Below, in pieces: positions 7,110 to 15,700 of a DNA stretch of 20,280 bases. Numbering within the stretch: the first letter of the stretch is position 1; every line of letters begins with the position of its first letter. The notes under the pieces are model-generated. The model worked only from the letters and a program-made list of their open reading frames with translations. It did no database searches and had not been told where the DNA came from. Source of the DNA: Actinomycetota bacterium (GTDB lineage Bacteria > Actinomycetota > Aquicultoria > Aquicultorales > Aquicultoraceae); contig JASEIR010000018.1 in assembly GCA_030017355.1 (NCBI GenBank), forward strand, positions 1-20,280, in the 5' to 3' direction. The position numbers were made by a program, and so were the translations under genes.

Positions 7110-8620
7110 CCGCCGGCATTTTCCTTGGCTTCATACATAAGGTCAAGCGTGATGGTTCGCTCGTTCTTGGCACGAGCATATTCTTCAATTGATTTGCGAG
7201 CAATTGGGCGGACAAAAAACGGGATTTTCTTAAGTTCTCTTAAGGCTTCCGGTGTCCAGATTAAATCATCGTCTTTTAAATCTAAAACAGCTGGTACTTC
7301 CTCCTCGATATCATCCTCGTCTTCGCCAAACATTCGCTTTAAATTATCTTCAAGCCCAACTGTGAGCGGGTTAAAAATGAGATCTGCTAGGTGAGCTGCG
7401 CCTCTGTATCCCACAAAAGGCTGGAAACTAACCGGAAACATCTCATTATTTATAGGGGGTGAAATTATTGCTGATGGGATGTTAAGGTCGGCTGCTATAT
7501 GCTTTTCCATCTGGGTTGCAAGGATTAAGTCGGGCTGTGTGTCCATGATCCTTTGGCGTACCTCTTTGAAATCGTTTGTAATAAAAACTTCGGTATCGAT
7601 ACCGGCAAGCTCTTCTCTAAATCTATCAGCAAGTGCAAGAGAATAAGTTCCAGCAGCAACCACCGGAAAGTGGAGTTCCTCTGCAAGAAAGCGTGTAACT
7701 CCAACTGCCTGGGTAAACGAGCCAAAAACAAAGGCTTTTCGGCGCCGAAGCTGCTCAGCGTTAACTGAGTGGGCGAAGTTATTCACTCTCCCAATATATG
7801 ACCCCATTCCATAGAGCATATCTTTATCGCTTAGCTTTAGCTTGCCGTCTGTTAAGCCAAGCGCTGCAAGCTCATCAATAAATCTCTTTATGCCTAGCTC
7901 GCCAATGGGAATTGTTTTAACTATTGGCTGATTGAATTGTAATTTGAGCAGCTCTAGCGTTCTCATGCTTGATTCTGGGGATAGCGAAATGTTAGCCCAT
8001 GCTGCAGGCAAATGTCGTATATTATCTAAGCTTGCTTTCCAAGGGAAAATCGAGTTTATTTCAATCCCTAGACTGGATAGCAGACTGTGAATTTCCTCGA
8101 GATTGGATTGCTCATGAAAGCCAAAATAGTATGGCCCAATTAGGTTTACAGATGGCACTTTTGTCTTCAGCGCATGAACTGTAAATTGGTCAACCATCTT
8201 GGCCATGAAGCGATCTAGAGCCTCGCTCTCAGTCTCTGTGAAAGAATTGCTCTCAATAAAAATGACAGGGGTCATCAAGATGTACTCAGCCCACGCTCGT
8301 ATTGCATTAAAATCTATTTTTAGAAGCTCGGCAGTACATGTTGTTACAATAAAAAGAAGTCTTGGAGGGCTATCCTTCCAAGTGTTTTCGATGGCTTCTT
8401 TGATTTTATCTTCGGCACCTTCGGAGAGCTCACGCTTTTCAATGGTGCATAGCGTTACTGGCATAAAGTCAATCGAGCGCTTATAAACCGAAAATAAAAC
8501 ATTAATATAGCTATCTCCTCGAGGTGCCACAAGGAGTATCTCGGCTCCTTTAAGGCTCATAGCCCCGCCGCATATGCCAACAAACGCTGGGTTTTCATAG
8601 CTCCAAAAACTCAAACGCAT
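7106..8620 (-). CDS. bchB: BchB-like subunit of a DPOR-type nitrogenase-like reductase, with Asn at the proposed catalytic Asp
   Basis: BchB and BchN form the catalytic NB component of dark-operative protochlorophyllide reductase, which reduces ring D of protochlorophyllide. This 504-residue protein aligns with BchB from its first residues (RLSFWSYENPAFVG; APRGDSYINV). Asp36, the Asp ligand of the NB [4Fe-4S] cluster in BchB, is present at residue 36. The C-terminal domain (about 453-504, with LKKIPFFVRPIARKS) is the PCP_red domain found in BchB and not in nitrogenase subunits. An acidic linker (about 432-451) joins it to the core. The SVD motif containing Asp274 of Rhodobacter capsulatus BchB, proposed as proton donor, reads SVN here (Asn287, codon AAC at 7762-7760), and the following FGDATH reads FGSFTQ. 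The ATG has GGAG about 10 bases upstream and follows bchN by 27 bases. Family is clear; substrate may differ from protochlorophyllide. Confidence 0.88.
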   Translation of the reverse strand: MRLSFWSYENPAFVGICGGAMSLKGAEILLVAPRGDSYINVLFSVYKRSIDFMPVTLCTIEKRELSEGAEDKIKEAIENTWKDSPPRLLFIVTTCTAELLKIDFNAIRAWAEYILMTPVIFIESNSFTETESEALDRFMAKMVDQFTVHALKTKVPSVNLIGPYYFGFHEQSNLEEIHSLLSSLGIEINSIFPWKASLDNIRHLPAAWANISLSPESSMRTLELLKLQFNQPIVKTIPIGELGIKRFIDELAALGLTDGKLKLSDKDMLYGMGSYIGRVNNFAHSVNAEQLRRRKAFVFGSFTQAVGVTRFLAEELHFPVVAAGTYSLALADRFREELAGIDTEVFITNDFKEVRQRIMDTQPDLILATQMEKHIAADLNIPSAIISPPINNEMFPVSFQPFVGYRGAAHLADLIFNPLTVGLEDNLKRMFGEDEDDIEEEVPAVLDLKDDDLIWTPEALRELKKIPFFVRPIARKSIEEYARAKNERTITLDLMYEAKENAGG

Positions 8621-8647
8621 CTTTTGGCTCCAAAACTACTATAGCTT

Positions 8648-9832
8648 TTATATCATCGCGTTAGTAAACAGTTCAACCAGGCTTCTGTGATTGCTGAATC
8701 CCTGTATGGGAAGCAGTACAAAATCCATAGAATGTTTTACTTTATATCCCTTCTGCAGAAGGGGAGTGGTTAGCGCAAGCGGCGCAATTATTAAATCTGG
8801 CCTGGTAAGCAATATTTTGTTCATCTGTTCGTTGAAATCTGCTCGCTCAATAATGGCAATGCCATTGTCTAGAAACTCAAGCTCTTTGCTTAAAAGCTTC
8901 GTATTAATCTTTGGCACTGAGAGCTCGACAATCTCACCGCCAAGGCTGCTTAAAAAGCGTGCCAGCGGGATTTCAAGCTGCGTATCTGGAAAGAAGAAAA
9001 ATTTCTTTCCAAAGATGCGTCCGTGTAGTTCTGCATTGCGGGCAAAAATGTTAGCTTCTCTCTCTGCAAGACCTTTTGCACTAACGCCAAGCGCATTAAA
9101 TACGTCTTCAAAAAATTGACGGCTTGCGCTTGCTCCAAGCGGGAAAACAGTACTTACAATATTGCAACCCCTAGCTGCAAGTTTCTTTCTTGTTTGCTCC
9201 AAATATGGATGAAGAAGAACTGCTGTTGTTTTTTCAGAGATAGGTGGTAGCTCACCTATTGCTGCTGGCGGCAAGAACGAAACAGGGTGTTTTAAATTTC
9301 TAAATTCGTAAAGAAATTCGCTTTCCACTGAGCCTGCAAGCGAGCCAACAAGAATGAGATTGGGCCTATGCACATCACTTGGGCATAGGTCAACCAAAGA
9401 AGAGAGAATCGAGTCCTCGCCCTCTGTAAAAGAAGCATCAAGTCCGCTGATCGGCACGTTTATAACCGGTATTTCAAGTTCTGCTGATGCAATCTCGGCC
9501 CATCTAGCGACATCAAGTTTGAGCAGCTGCGAAGGGCAGGTCTCAAGCAGAAAAAGGACGTCTATCTTGTAATCGTTTGCAATTTCTTTTGCAAATTCTA
9601 ATATTCGCTTTGGTGAAGTGCCAAGAAAAAGGTCATATTCCTCAATCACAGCTGTTGCAAAGCGTGGTTTAGCAAAAAGCATCATACCAAACGCATTTTG
9701 GATAAAGCTCTCACAGACAGGAGAGCCAATCACAAGATAAAAGGAGTTCTTTATCTTTCGGTGAAGCCACCCTATGGCAGCCAGCGGGCAGAAGGAAAAA
9801 AAGCAGCCCGCTCTATCTTCTATATTGCGCAC
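8648..9832 (-). CDS. bchN: BchN-like subunit of a DPOR-type nitrogenase-like reductase
   Basis: The 394-residue protein matches BchN at its N-terminus: SFCPLAAIGWLHRKI, then IGSPVCESFIQNAFGMMLFAK, then ETCPSQLLKLD. Cys15, Cys40 and Cys99 correspond to the three BchN cysteines that, with Asp36 of BchB, hold the NB [4Fe-4S] cluster; the 25-residue spacing between the first two equals that of R. capsulatus Cys26 and Cys51. It is somewhat shorter than usual BchN (about 420-470 residues), with a clipped N-terminus. The GTG start at 9832 overlaps the bchL-like stop by 13 bases and has AGAGG 10 bases upstream. It is expected to pair with the next gene (bchB-like) and to accept electrons from the preceding one (bchL-like). 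The cysteine pattern argues for a working cluster; the substrate is uncertain. Confidence 0.88.
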   Translation of the reverse strand: MRNIEDRAGCFFSFCPLAAIGWLHRKIKNSFYLVIGSPVCESFIQNAFGMMLFAKPRFATAVIEEYDLFLGTSPKRILEFAKEIANDYKIDVLFLLETCPSQLLKLDVARWAEIASAELEIPVINVPISGLDASFTEGEDSILSSLVDLCPSDVHRPNLILVGSLAGSVESEFLYEFRNLKHPVSFLPPAAIGELPPISEKTTAVLLHPYLEQTRKKLAARGCNIVSTVFPLGASASRQFFEDVFNALGVSAKGLAEREANIFARNAELHGRIFGKKFFFFPDTQLEIPLARFLSSLGGEIVELSVPKINTKLLSKELEFLDNGIAIIERADFNEQMNKILLTRPDLIIAPLALTTPLLQKGYKVKHSMDFVLLPIQGFSNHRSLVELFTNAMI

Positions 9833-10632
9833 TGTGGCAAAACCTCTTTTGCAAATATTTCAAAGAGTTCCCGCTCGGGGATAATTCTGGCATTGACTGA
9901 TCGCAAATCCTTCATTAGATGAGCTGCAATTTCTCCAAGGAGGTGAATGATTTTGCTCTTTGGAGAAAGATCAAAAATAGTTTTAGCTTCTTGTCGGCTT
10001 TTTTTAAGAAGCTCTGACGTAGGGATACAAGTAACTAGTGTTACTTGGGAAGCCTTGCAGAAAATCTCAAGAAAATTAGCCTCATCGCAGCGGTTGCCGA
10101 TGATTCCAGCAAGCCTAACCGTATGAAAATGTCCCTTCTCAGCCACCGCAGCGCTTATGCGATTGGCTGCAAATATGCTATCAAAATCGTTGCCAGCGAT
10201 AATATATACCCGATCAGAATATTGCATGGGAACTGCAAAACCGCCGCATACAATGTCGCCAAGCACATCAAAGAAGACATAATCATACTGCCCAAGAATG
10301 CCTAAGCGTTTTAGTATCTCAACGGTTTCGCCAACAACATAGCCCCCGCAACCTTTGCCAGCTTCTGGGCCGCCTGCCTCAACAACGTCAACACCGCAAG
10401 CGGTTTTAAAGATAATCTCCTCAGCAGATATGCGCTCGCTCACAAATTTTTTCTTGGCAAGAAGCTCGGTTACTGTGGGAACAAGGTAGCCAGCCAGAGC
10501 ATAAGTTGAATCATGCTTTGGGTCGCAACCAATCTGAAGCACTTTACGACCTTTATCTGCAAGAAGAGCTGACAGATTGGAAACAATGGTGGATTTACCA
10601 ATTCCGCCTTTTCCATAGAAGGCAACTATCAA
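9820..10632 (-). CDS. bchL: BchL-like ATP-dependent [4Fe-4S] reductase (NifH-like) of a DPOR-type complex
   Basis: BchL dimers hydrolyse ATP to drive single electrons into BchN/BchB. The 270-residue protein has the P-loop GKGGIGKST (7-15), the family stretch IGCDPKHDST (34-43), and the two cysteines that bridge the [4Fe-4S] cluster between protomers, Cys95 (GKGCGGYVVG) and Cys129 (DVLGDIVCGGF). The IGCDPKHDST and NDFDSIFAANRI signatures fit BchL/ChlL better than NifH. The start is TTG at 10632 with an AGGGG about 8 bases upstream. It lies 32 bases after ccsA and overlaps bchN by 13 bases, within a five-gene operon. All key residues are intact, so the reductase component appears functional. 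BchX and CfbC are relatives, but the adjoining BchB-type C-terminal domain favours the DPOR branch. Confidence 0.9.
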   Translation of the reverse strand: MIVAFYGKGGIGKSTIVSNLSALLADKGRKVLQIGCDPKHDSTYALAGYLVPTVTELLAKKKFVSERISAEEIIFKTACGVDVVEAGGPEAGKGCGGYVVGETVEILKRLGILGQYDYVFFDVLGDIVCGGFAVPMQYSDRVYIIAGNDFDSIFAANRISAAVAEKGHFHTVRLAGIIGNRCDEANFLEIFCKASQVTLVTCIPTSELLKKSRQEAKTIFDLSPKSKIIHLLGEIAAHLMKDLRSVNARIIPERELFEIFAKEVLPQCAI

Positions 10633-10664
10633 GAGATTCCCCTGCCTTATCCTACTGGTTATTT

Positions 10665-11501
10665 TTACCGGAGCTTGCTTAAAATGTGAAAAGTGTTGGT
10701 TACATAAGCTATGCCCCAGAAGTTAATGATTACGCTTATTGTAGCTATTATAGCAAACCAGGAGGCACGGCGCCCACTCCAACCGTATGAGAACCTTGTG
10801 TGAAGGTAGATGCCATAGATAAGCCAGGTAACAAGCGACCAGGTTTCAATAGGATCCCAATTCCAATAATTGCCCCAGAGGTGATTAGCCCAAATGGCGC
10901 CGGTGATAATCATAAGTGTTGCAGTGATGTAGCCAAAGATGATAAAGCGGAAGCTTAGGTCATCGAGAACTTCTGCGGTTGGTAATCTTTCCAGCCTCAT
11001 GGACTGCCCATTTGCCTGCTTGTCTCTTGCCTTAACAAGATAAAGAACAGCCAGGCCAAAGGCAATAAGCATTGAAACTACGGTTAGCTGCGAAAAGGTC
11101 ATGTGCGCATAAAGCCAGATACTTTTATAAGGCGGGGTTAACGGGCTAAGCCGAGGGCCGCTCATGACACCTAGACCCAGTATTATCAACGAAATTGGGG
11201 CGGCAACTATGCCAAGGGAGCGCAAGCCTCTTATCTTATATCGCAAACCAATATAGATGGCCATGATAAGCCAGGCAGCAGTTAAAGAATTCTCATACTC
11301 GTCCATTAAGGGGAAGTGCCCAGTTGCTATCCAGCGGGAGGCAATTGCAATGGTAAGCGTGGCTGCGGCGCATGCGACAATCCAAAACGCGCCTTTAATA
11401 GCCACATCCTTTCTAAAAGCAAGACCTGCAGCAAAAATGCTAGAAGCGCCAGCAAGTATAATAACGGTAGTCCAGAAAAAAATGGTCTCAAGCTGTGTCA
11501 T
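10665..11501 (-). CDS. ccsA: System II cytochrome c synthase subunit CcsA/ResC
   Basis: CcsA (ResC), with ResB, exports heme and attaches it to CxxCH apocytochromes outside the membrane. The 278-residue protein is strongly hydrophobic with about eight membrane segments. It carries the tryptophan-rich WWD heme-binding motif (W204-W221, including WGNYWNWDPIETW), the conserved periplasmic histidines H133 (LYAHMTF) and H272 (TNTFHILSK), and the family's GHFP...YEN element at 61-71. Length is normal for ResC. The ATG has a strong AGGAGG 7 bases upstream (11514-11509) and overlaps the resB stop by 14 bases. It directly precedes the bchLNB-like genes in the same operon, which is unusual. Many multiheme cytochromes in the window are obvious clients. 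Confidence 0.92.
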   Translation of the reverse strand: MTQLETIFFWTTVIILAGASSIFAAGLAFRKDVAIKGAFWIVACAAATLTIAIASRWIATGHFPLMDEYENSLTAAWLIMAIYIGLRYKIRGLRSLGIVAAPISLIILGLGVMSGPRLSPLTPPYKSIWLYAHMTFSQLTVVSMLIAFGLAVLYLVKARDKQANGQSMRLERLPTAEVLDDLSFRFIIFGYITATLMIITGAIWANHLWGNYWNWDPIETWSLVTWLIYGIYLHTRFSYGWSGRRASWFAIIATISVIINFWGIAYVTNTFHILSKLR

Positions 11502-12654
11502 CTTTTAGCCTCCTAAAAAGCAAGGGCAGTAGGCGCCATGTTATACTGACTGCTGCAAGAAGAAATCCAGCATAAACTATTCGGATTCCTTGGTCTTTAA
11601 CTACCGTAAACTTAACCCAATATTTCATGTCTTTCAAGGTTATTGAAATTGTATCTCCCTTTAGCGTCTCTCCCATCTTAAGAAGACCTTTGATATGCTC
11701 TTTTCCATAGCCATCGGTGACGAGAATTTGGAAGGCAGGTATAAATTTTGATTTGATTTTTGAGCGCACTTTTTCTAAGACTGGCTCGTATCTGGCTTTT
11801 ATAGTGATATCTGTGTAGGGTAACCTAAAGGATGTTGTTCCATCAGTATTAGCAGGCGGTGGTAGTTTATAAAAACCATCACATACCAAGGTGTTGGTCT
11901 TATTATCAGTTACACTGAGGCGAGGGGCAAAGCCATAATTTTGAAGCGTTATAGTTTCTCCGCTTAGCAGCAATAAGGGTTTGTTTACTTTAATGGTTGC
12001 ATCTCTAATTTCCTCGCCCTCGGTTACTATAACATTGGCATAAGAGTCAATGATTACACCTTCAGAGTTGCGGTTGATGTGAAAATCTTCCAAGGTTATG
12101 GCCGTACCGCTATCGGGGTCAAAGAAATACGGTTGTTCGTGCTGGTAAAGAAAATCCCTGCTGTTGATGGTTAAAAGAGACCCGCTGTAGGTTTCACCTT
12201 CAGTTACGATGATGGCGCCGCTCATCCGCGTCTGAAATGAAATAAGCCCGCCTATAAAAACAACGATGAAACTTACGTGAAAAAAGATCGATGGCCAAAG
12301 GCCTCGCTGGTGGCGGTGTTCTTTAATCTCGTAATAAATGCGGCGGGAGGTGCAATAGCAAATAGAAGCAATAATTAGCGCAAATATTGCGTAAAACCAG
12401 ACGGAATTATAAAGGTGGTCAAATCCAATGGCCTTGGCAACCTTAGCGGCCGCTGGAAAAGCTTTTTCCCATTGAGCGATATCTGCCTGCGGCGCACGCC
12501 CTTGCTGAGGGATTATGTTAGCGATAGCCATGGCAGTTGCAGCCACAGCCATCAAAATGATTGCCAAAAGTCTTGATGTTAGAAATTGCCAAAGATAAAT
12601 TAGGCCATGCTTAAATCTATTCATTATTGATTGAATGCATCCCTTACTAACCAT
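11488..12654 (-). CDS. resB: System II cytochrome c maturation protein ResB/CcsB
   Basis: ResB (Ccs1/CcsB) partners CcsA in the cytochrome c synthase. The 388-residue protein shows three N-terminal membrane segments (about 24-45, 83-101, 121-140), a large extracytoplasmic domain (about 145-350), and a final membrane segment (about 357-380) preceded by the family pattern KDQGIRIVYAGF. A conserved-type His (H126, in SIFFHVSF) sits in the third segment. It heads a tight operon: ccsA overlaps it by 14 bases. Two starts are possible, ATG at 12654 without a visible ribosome binding site, or ATG at 12624, which has AAGGGA about 13 bases upstream. The downstream bchLNB-like genes share its transcript by spacing. 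Confidence 0.9.
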   Translation of the reverse strand: MVSKGCIQSIMNRFKHGLIYLWQFLTSRLLAIILMAVAATAMAIANIIPQQGRAPQADIAQWEKAFPAAAKVAKAIGFDHLYNSVWFYAIFALIIASICYCTSRRIYYEIKEHRHQRGLWPSIFFHVSFIVVFIGGLISFQTRMSGAIIVTEGETYSGSLLTINSRDFLYQHEQPYFFDPDSGTAITLEDFHINRNSEGVIIDSYANVIVTEGEEIRDATIKVNKPLLLLSGETITLQNYGFAPRLSVTDNKTNTLVCDGFYKLPPPANTDGTTSFRLPYTDITIKARYEPVLEKVRSKIKSKFIPAFQILVTDGYGKEHIKGLLKMGETLKGDTISITLKDMKYWVKFTVVKDQGIRIVYAGFLLAAVSITWRLLPLLFRRLKDDTA

Positions 12655-12664
12655 TATAAAAGCT

Positions 12665-12680
12665 TAGCATTACGATGCTA
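12665..12680. promoter_or_regulatory. Palindrome upstream of the resB operon
   Basis: TAGCAT (12665-12670) and ATGCTA (12675-12680) are perfect inverted repeats around TACG, 11 bases before the first resB ATG. The element lies between the giant cytochrome gene and resB. It may be an operator, a leader hairpin or a weak terminator for the giant gene; the AT-rich stem is short. The remaining 117-base gap holds no convincing promoter that I can see. Confidence 0.3.
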
Positions 12681-12771
12681 TAATAGTCGACAACTTGCAG
12701 TTCATGCTAAATGATAAAGACTTAAATAAATCAAGGTATTTGTAATCTTTGGAAATGTAAACTTTGGAAAG

Positions 12772-15700
12772 CTAATTGTCCCAATTGGCATAACCAACTG
12801 CAATGGCGCTATGAGTTTTGTTACAATTTGAAAGACCGTTTGAAGTGTTAGCGCTGGCCGAGCAGCTACCTTTTGAGGTTGAAACTGTTGGCGGCGAATA
12901 TCCTGTCATATTAACGCCATTCATCAAGCGAGTCCCAAGCGTTGTATTTGTAGTACCATGAATGCCACCAAGTTTAGCGCTTGTAACAGTGCCATTATTT
13001 GCCGCATGGCAACTGAAGCAGCCAGGGCCACTTGTATCAGAACTATGGAGTCTGTAAGTATTATAGGTACCATTCATCATAGCAGCATTGATTGGGTGGT
13101 CAATACGGGAATAGCTCATGTATGGGTCAGCTGGCGATGTATAGCTATTAGTAACTGTATCATGGAAACCATAAACCCTGTAATCATGGCATTCATAACA
13201 GAAGGTGCTTGTCCAAACACCTGAGCTTGAGTTATAGTAGCGTTTTAAGATATAGCGATTGTTTGAGCCATGGAGTCCGACTGCTACGGTAGAGCTGCCT
13301 GGCTGCCAGCTCTCGTCTCCATGGCAATCACTACACGTGATTAGCGAATTGTAATTATATGGTGGTACAAATGTAAGAGGAAGATATGTCCTACCAGGTT
13401 CTGTTGATGGAAGCGTGCGCTTTCCAACAGCTGCGACTGGATGATAACCAGGATTAGCTGGATCAAAGTCTACAACAGGATCGGACTGTACTGCGCCGCT
13501 ATTACCATTTGGCCAGGTTGCCGACGGCGGAGTTCCTGATGACCCCCAGGCATATTTTGAATGGCACTTAAAGCATAGTTCATATTCGTAGGTTATTGAT
13601 TGAGTTTTTGAGAAAACCGGTGACGAACCCCAAGTGATGACCTGGATCCCCCAAATACCCGTAATGGCTGGCCCTGCTTTATTTCCATCGGTTGAACTTC
13701 CTTTGGTTGTTCGGTCCCCAGATTTTGCAGCATGTGCATTATGGCAATCGCCACATTCGACGTGACGCGGCACTGTGCTATTCCAGCCATTGGTAGTTAA
13801 GCCAGTAGGCGCCGAAGCAAACTCGTCACCTCTGTGTATTCCTGCATAGGCGTTAATCGGGTGTTTATACGTTTTATTAAACTGATCTTTTACATTTTTT
13901 GCCCGAGCACTCATTGGTTGCCCGTAGATATCGTTGCCAGGAGATGTGCCGCCGCTATGGCAGATATAGCAGAAGTTTTCCTCCAGTGAGTTATAAGTAG
14001 TCTCAACTGGCGAAGCTCCAGCACCGCCATTTCCGCCAGCTGTTGTACCGTTGTTGGTTAGCATATGCCTGAATGCTGAATCGTGCATGCCAAACCTAAA
14101 TGTGCTGTTCTGATAGGTATTTGTTCCGTATGCATCTTTAGGGAGCGTGTCGTTATGGCATTTTACGCAGTTTGGCCTAAACGTTGACGAATCTTTGCCA
14201 AAAGTTGAAGTTCCGCTGGGCCCTACGTAGTTATGTGCCGAGGCGTTATAGTTGGTTTTAGCGATTTGCGGCGTTGTTAGGCTGTTGTCATTTTTTCGAT
14301 TGCTAGCCTTGCTAAAAGTTGCAAGGCTATGGCACGATAAGCAAATTCCGCCACCTGCTAGGCTGTTATCAAAGTCAGTATCTGTGTAAGATGAGATATC
14401 GGCTTTGCTTGGCGATGATTGAATCTCAGCACGCAGGTTTTTCGCGCGAGCGCCGTTTGCATTAAGGTCTGGCCGGAAAATATCATGGTCGACATGGCAC
14501 ATGAGGCAAGTGCGCGTTGCTGCTTGAAGCTGCCAATTGTCACCTGATGGATTTTCAGTTGGATAACCAGCATCAGCAGATGCCATGTAATGATGGTAGC
14601 TGGTGTTGGTCTGCATTGCGCTAAGAATATTGCCATGGCAGCTGCCGCATGGTGAACCGCCGGAAGATTCTCCTCCGCCCTCTTGGGATGGAGGAATTGG
14701 ATCATGGGCTGTATGGCATCCGCAGCCCTGATCAGCGGTAAAGTCATTATGGTTTTTCCATGATGCAGCCCCTGGCATCGGCGGTATCTTTATGCCCATA
14801 ACTATGCTGTTTCTGCTAGTCTCAGTCTCTTTGGGATGGCAAACCATACATTTCTCACCATTATCATCTATCTTGCCATTTCCATTTGGGTCAACCCAAT
14901 TGCCGCCTGTCACACTTGTTTCGTAATTGTATAAGCCATCAGCAATCATCCTTGCGTTGCCATTACTTGAGGCGTGAGCATCATGGCAGATCATGCACGG
15001 TATTTTAACTCCGGCATCATATTTTTTTCCGCTTGCTGGCGGCTTCCAGCCCACTGTCTGCGTACCTTCTAAGTGCGTTTGGTGTCCTGCATAAGTCGAT
15101 GTGCTCTCGTATTGCGCTAAAATGTTAGAACTTGCACCTGTTCCATCATGACAAGCCTCGCATAGGAAATTATAGGTTTTATGCGATGAGGTATTTACAA
15201 AGTCTGAGTCTTCATAATAGGGTCGCTTCAGGATATCATGGGTAGATCGCCCGCCAACAGGAATAGTTGTCTCATATGAAAAGTCGGGCGCTAGATGCGT
15301 AGAGTGACAAGCCTCGCAAAGATTGGTCGTAGTTGAGAAATTTTGGTGTGGTTTGCCAGCGATTGTTAGAAGATTTGAATCAAGATTATTAAAGCTTCCA
15401 ACAAAAACAGGCGCACCAACCGTTATCGCGCTTTCGTTAGCTAGTCTAGTGCCAACTGTGTCGCCAGCGATTGCACTGCTGCTGATGGTGTAGACGATAT
15501 AGTAAGTTGAACCTGCTTGGTTAATAGTCTCGGTATTTACCAGGGTAAATGTTTGCGGGTTGCTTGTGAAAGTTGCTGGACTTATCGGTATCGTTGTATC
15601 GCCTGTTACGCCAGGTGCTTCTGGCCCCTGAAAGCCAGACCTGCCGTTTGTCTCTTTATAGAGATAAACGTTGGCAACGTTTGATGATGCGCTGCCCGAG

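Noticed and set aside
8691..9119. Open frame of 142 codons opposite bchN
   Set aside because: It lies antisense within a well-supported BchN-like gene and is rich in Ser and Lys without any motif.
7106..10632. True nitrogenase NifHDK or F430-type CfbCD
   Set aside because: The last gene has the BchB N-terminus with Asp36 and the PCP_red C-terminal domain, and the middle gene has the BchN three-cysteine layout. These mark the DPOR branch.
4048..12654. Ordinary photosynthesis gene cluster
   Set aside because: No Mg-chelatase, BchM, BchG, carotenoid, antenna or reaction-centre gene is present in the window, and the neighbours are cytochrome genes. The rest of the genome is unseen, so this is a rejection for the window only.
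12772..12900. Cell-wall sorting signal or membrane anchor at the end of the giant cytochrome
   Set aside because: The C-terminus is hydrophilic (ending YANWDN) with no LPxTG, hydrophobic stretch or basic tail.
14358..14747. Open frame of 129 codons overlapping the giant cytochrome gene
   Set aside because: It is an alternate frame of the heme region with no family features; other overlapping frames across the window were dismissed for the same reason.
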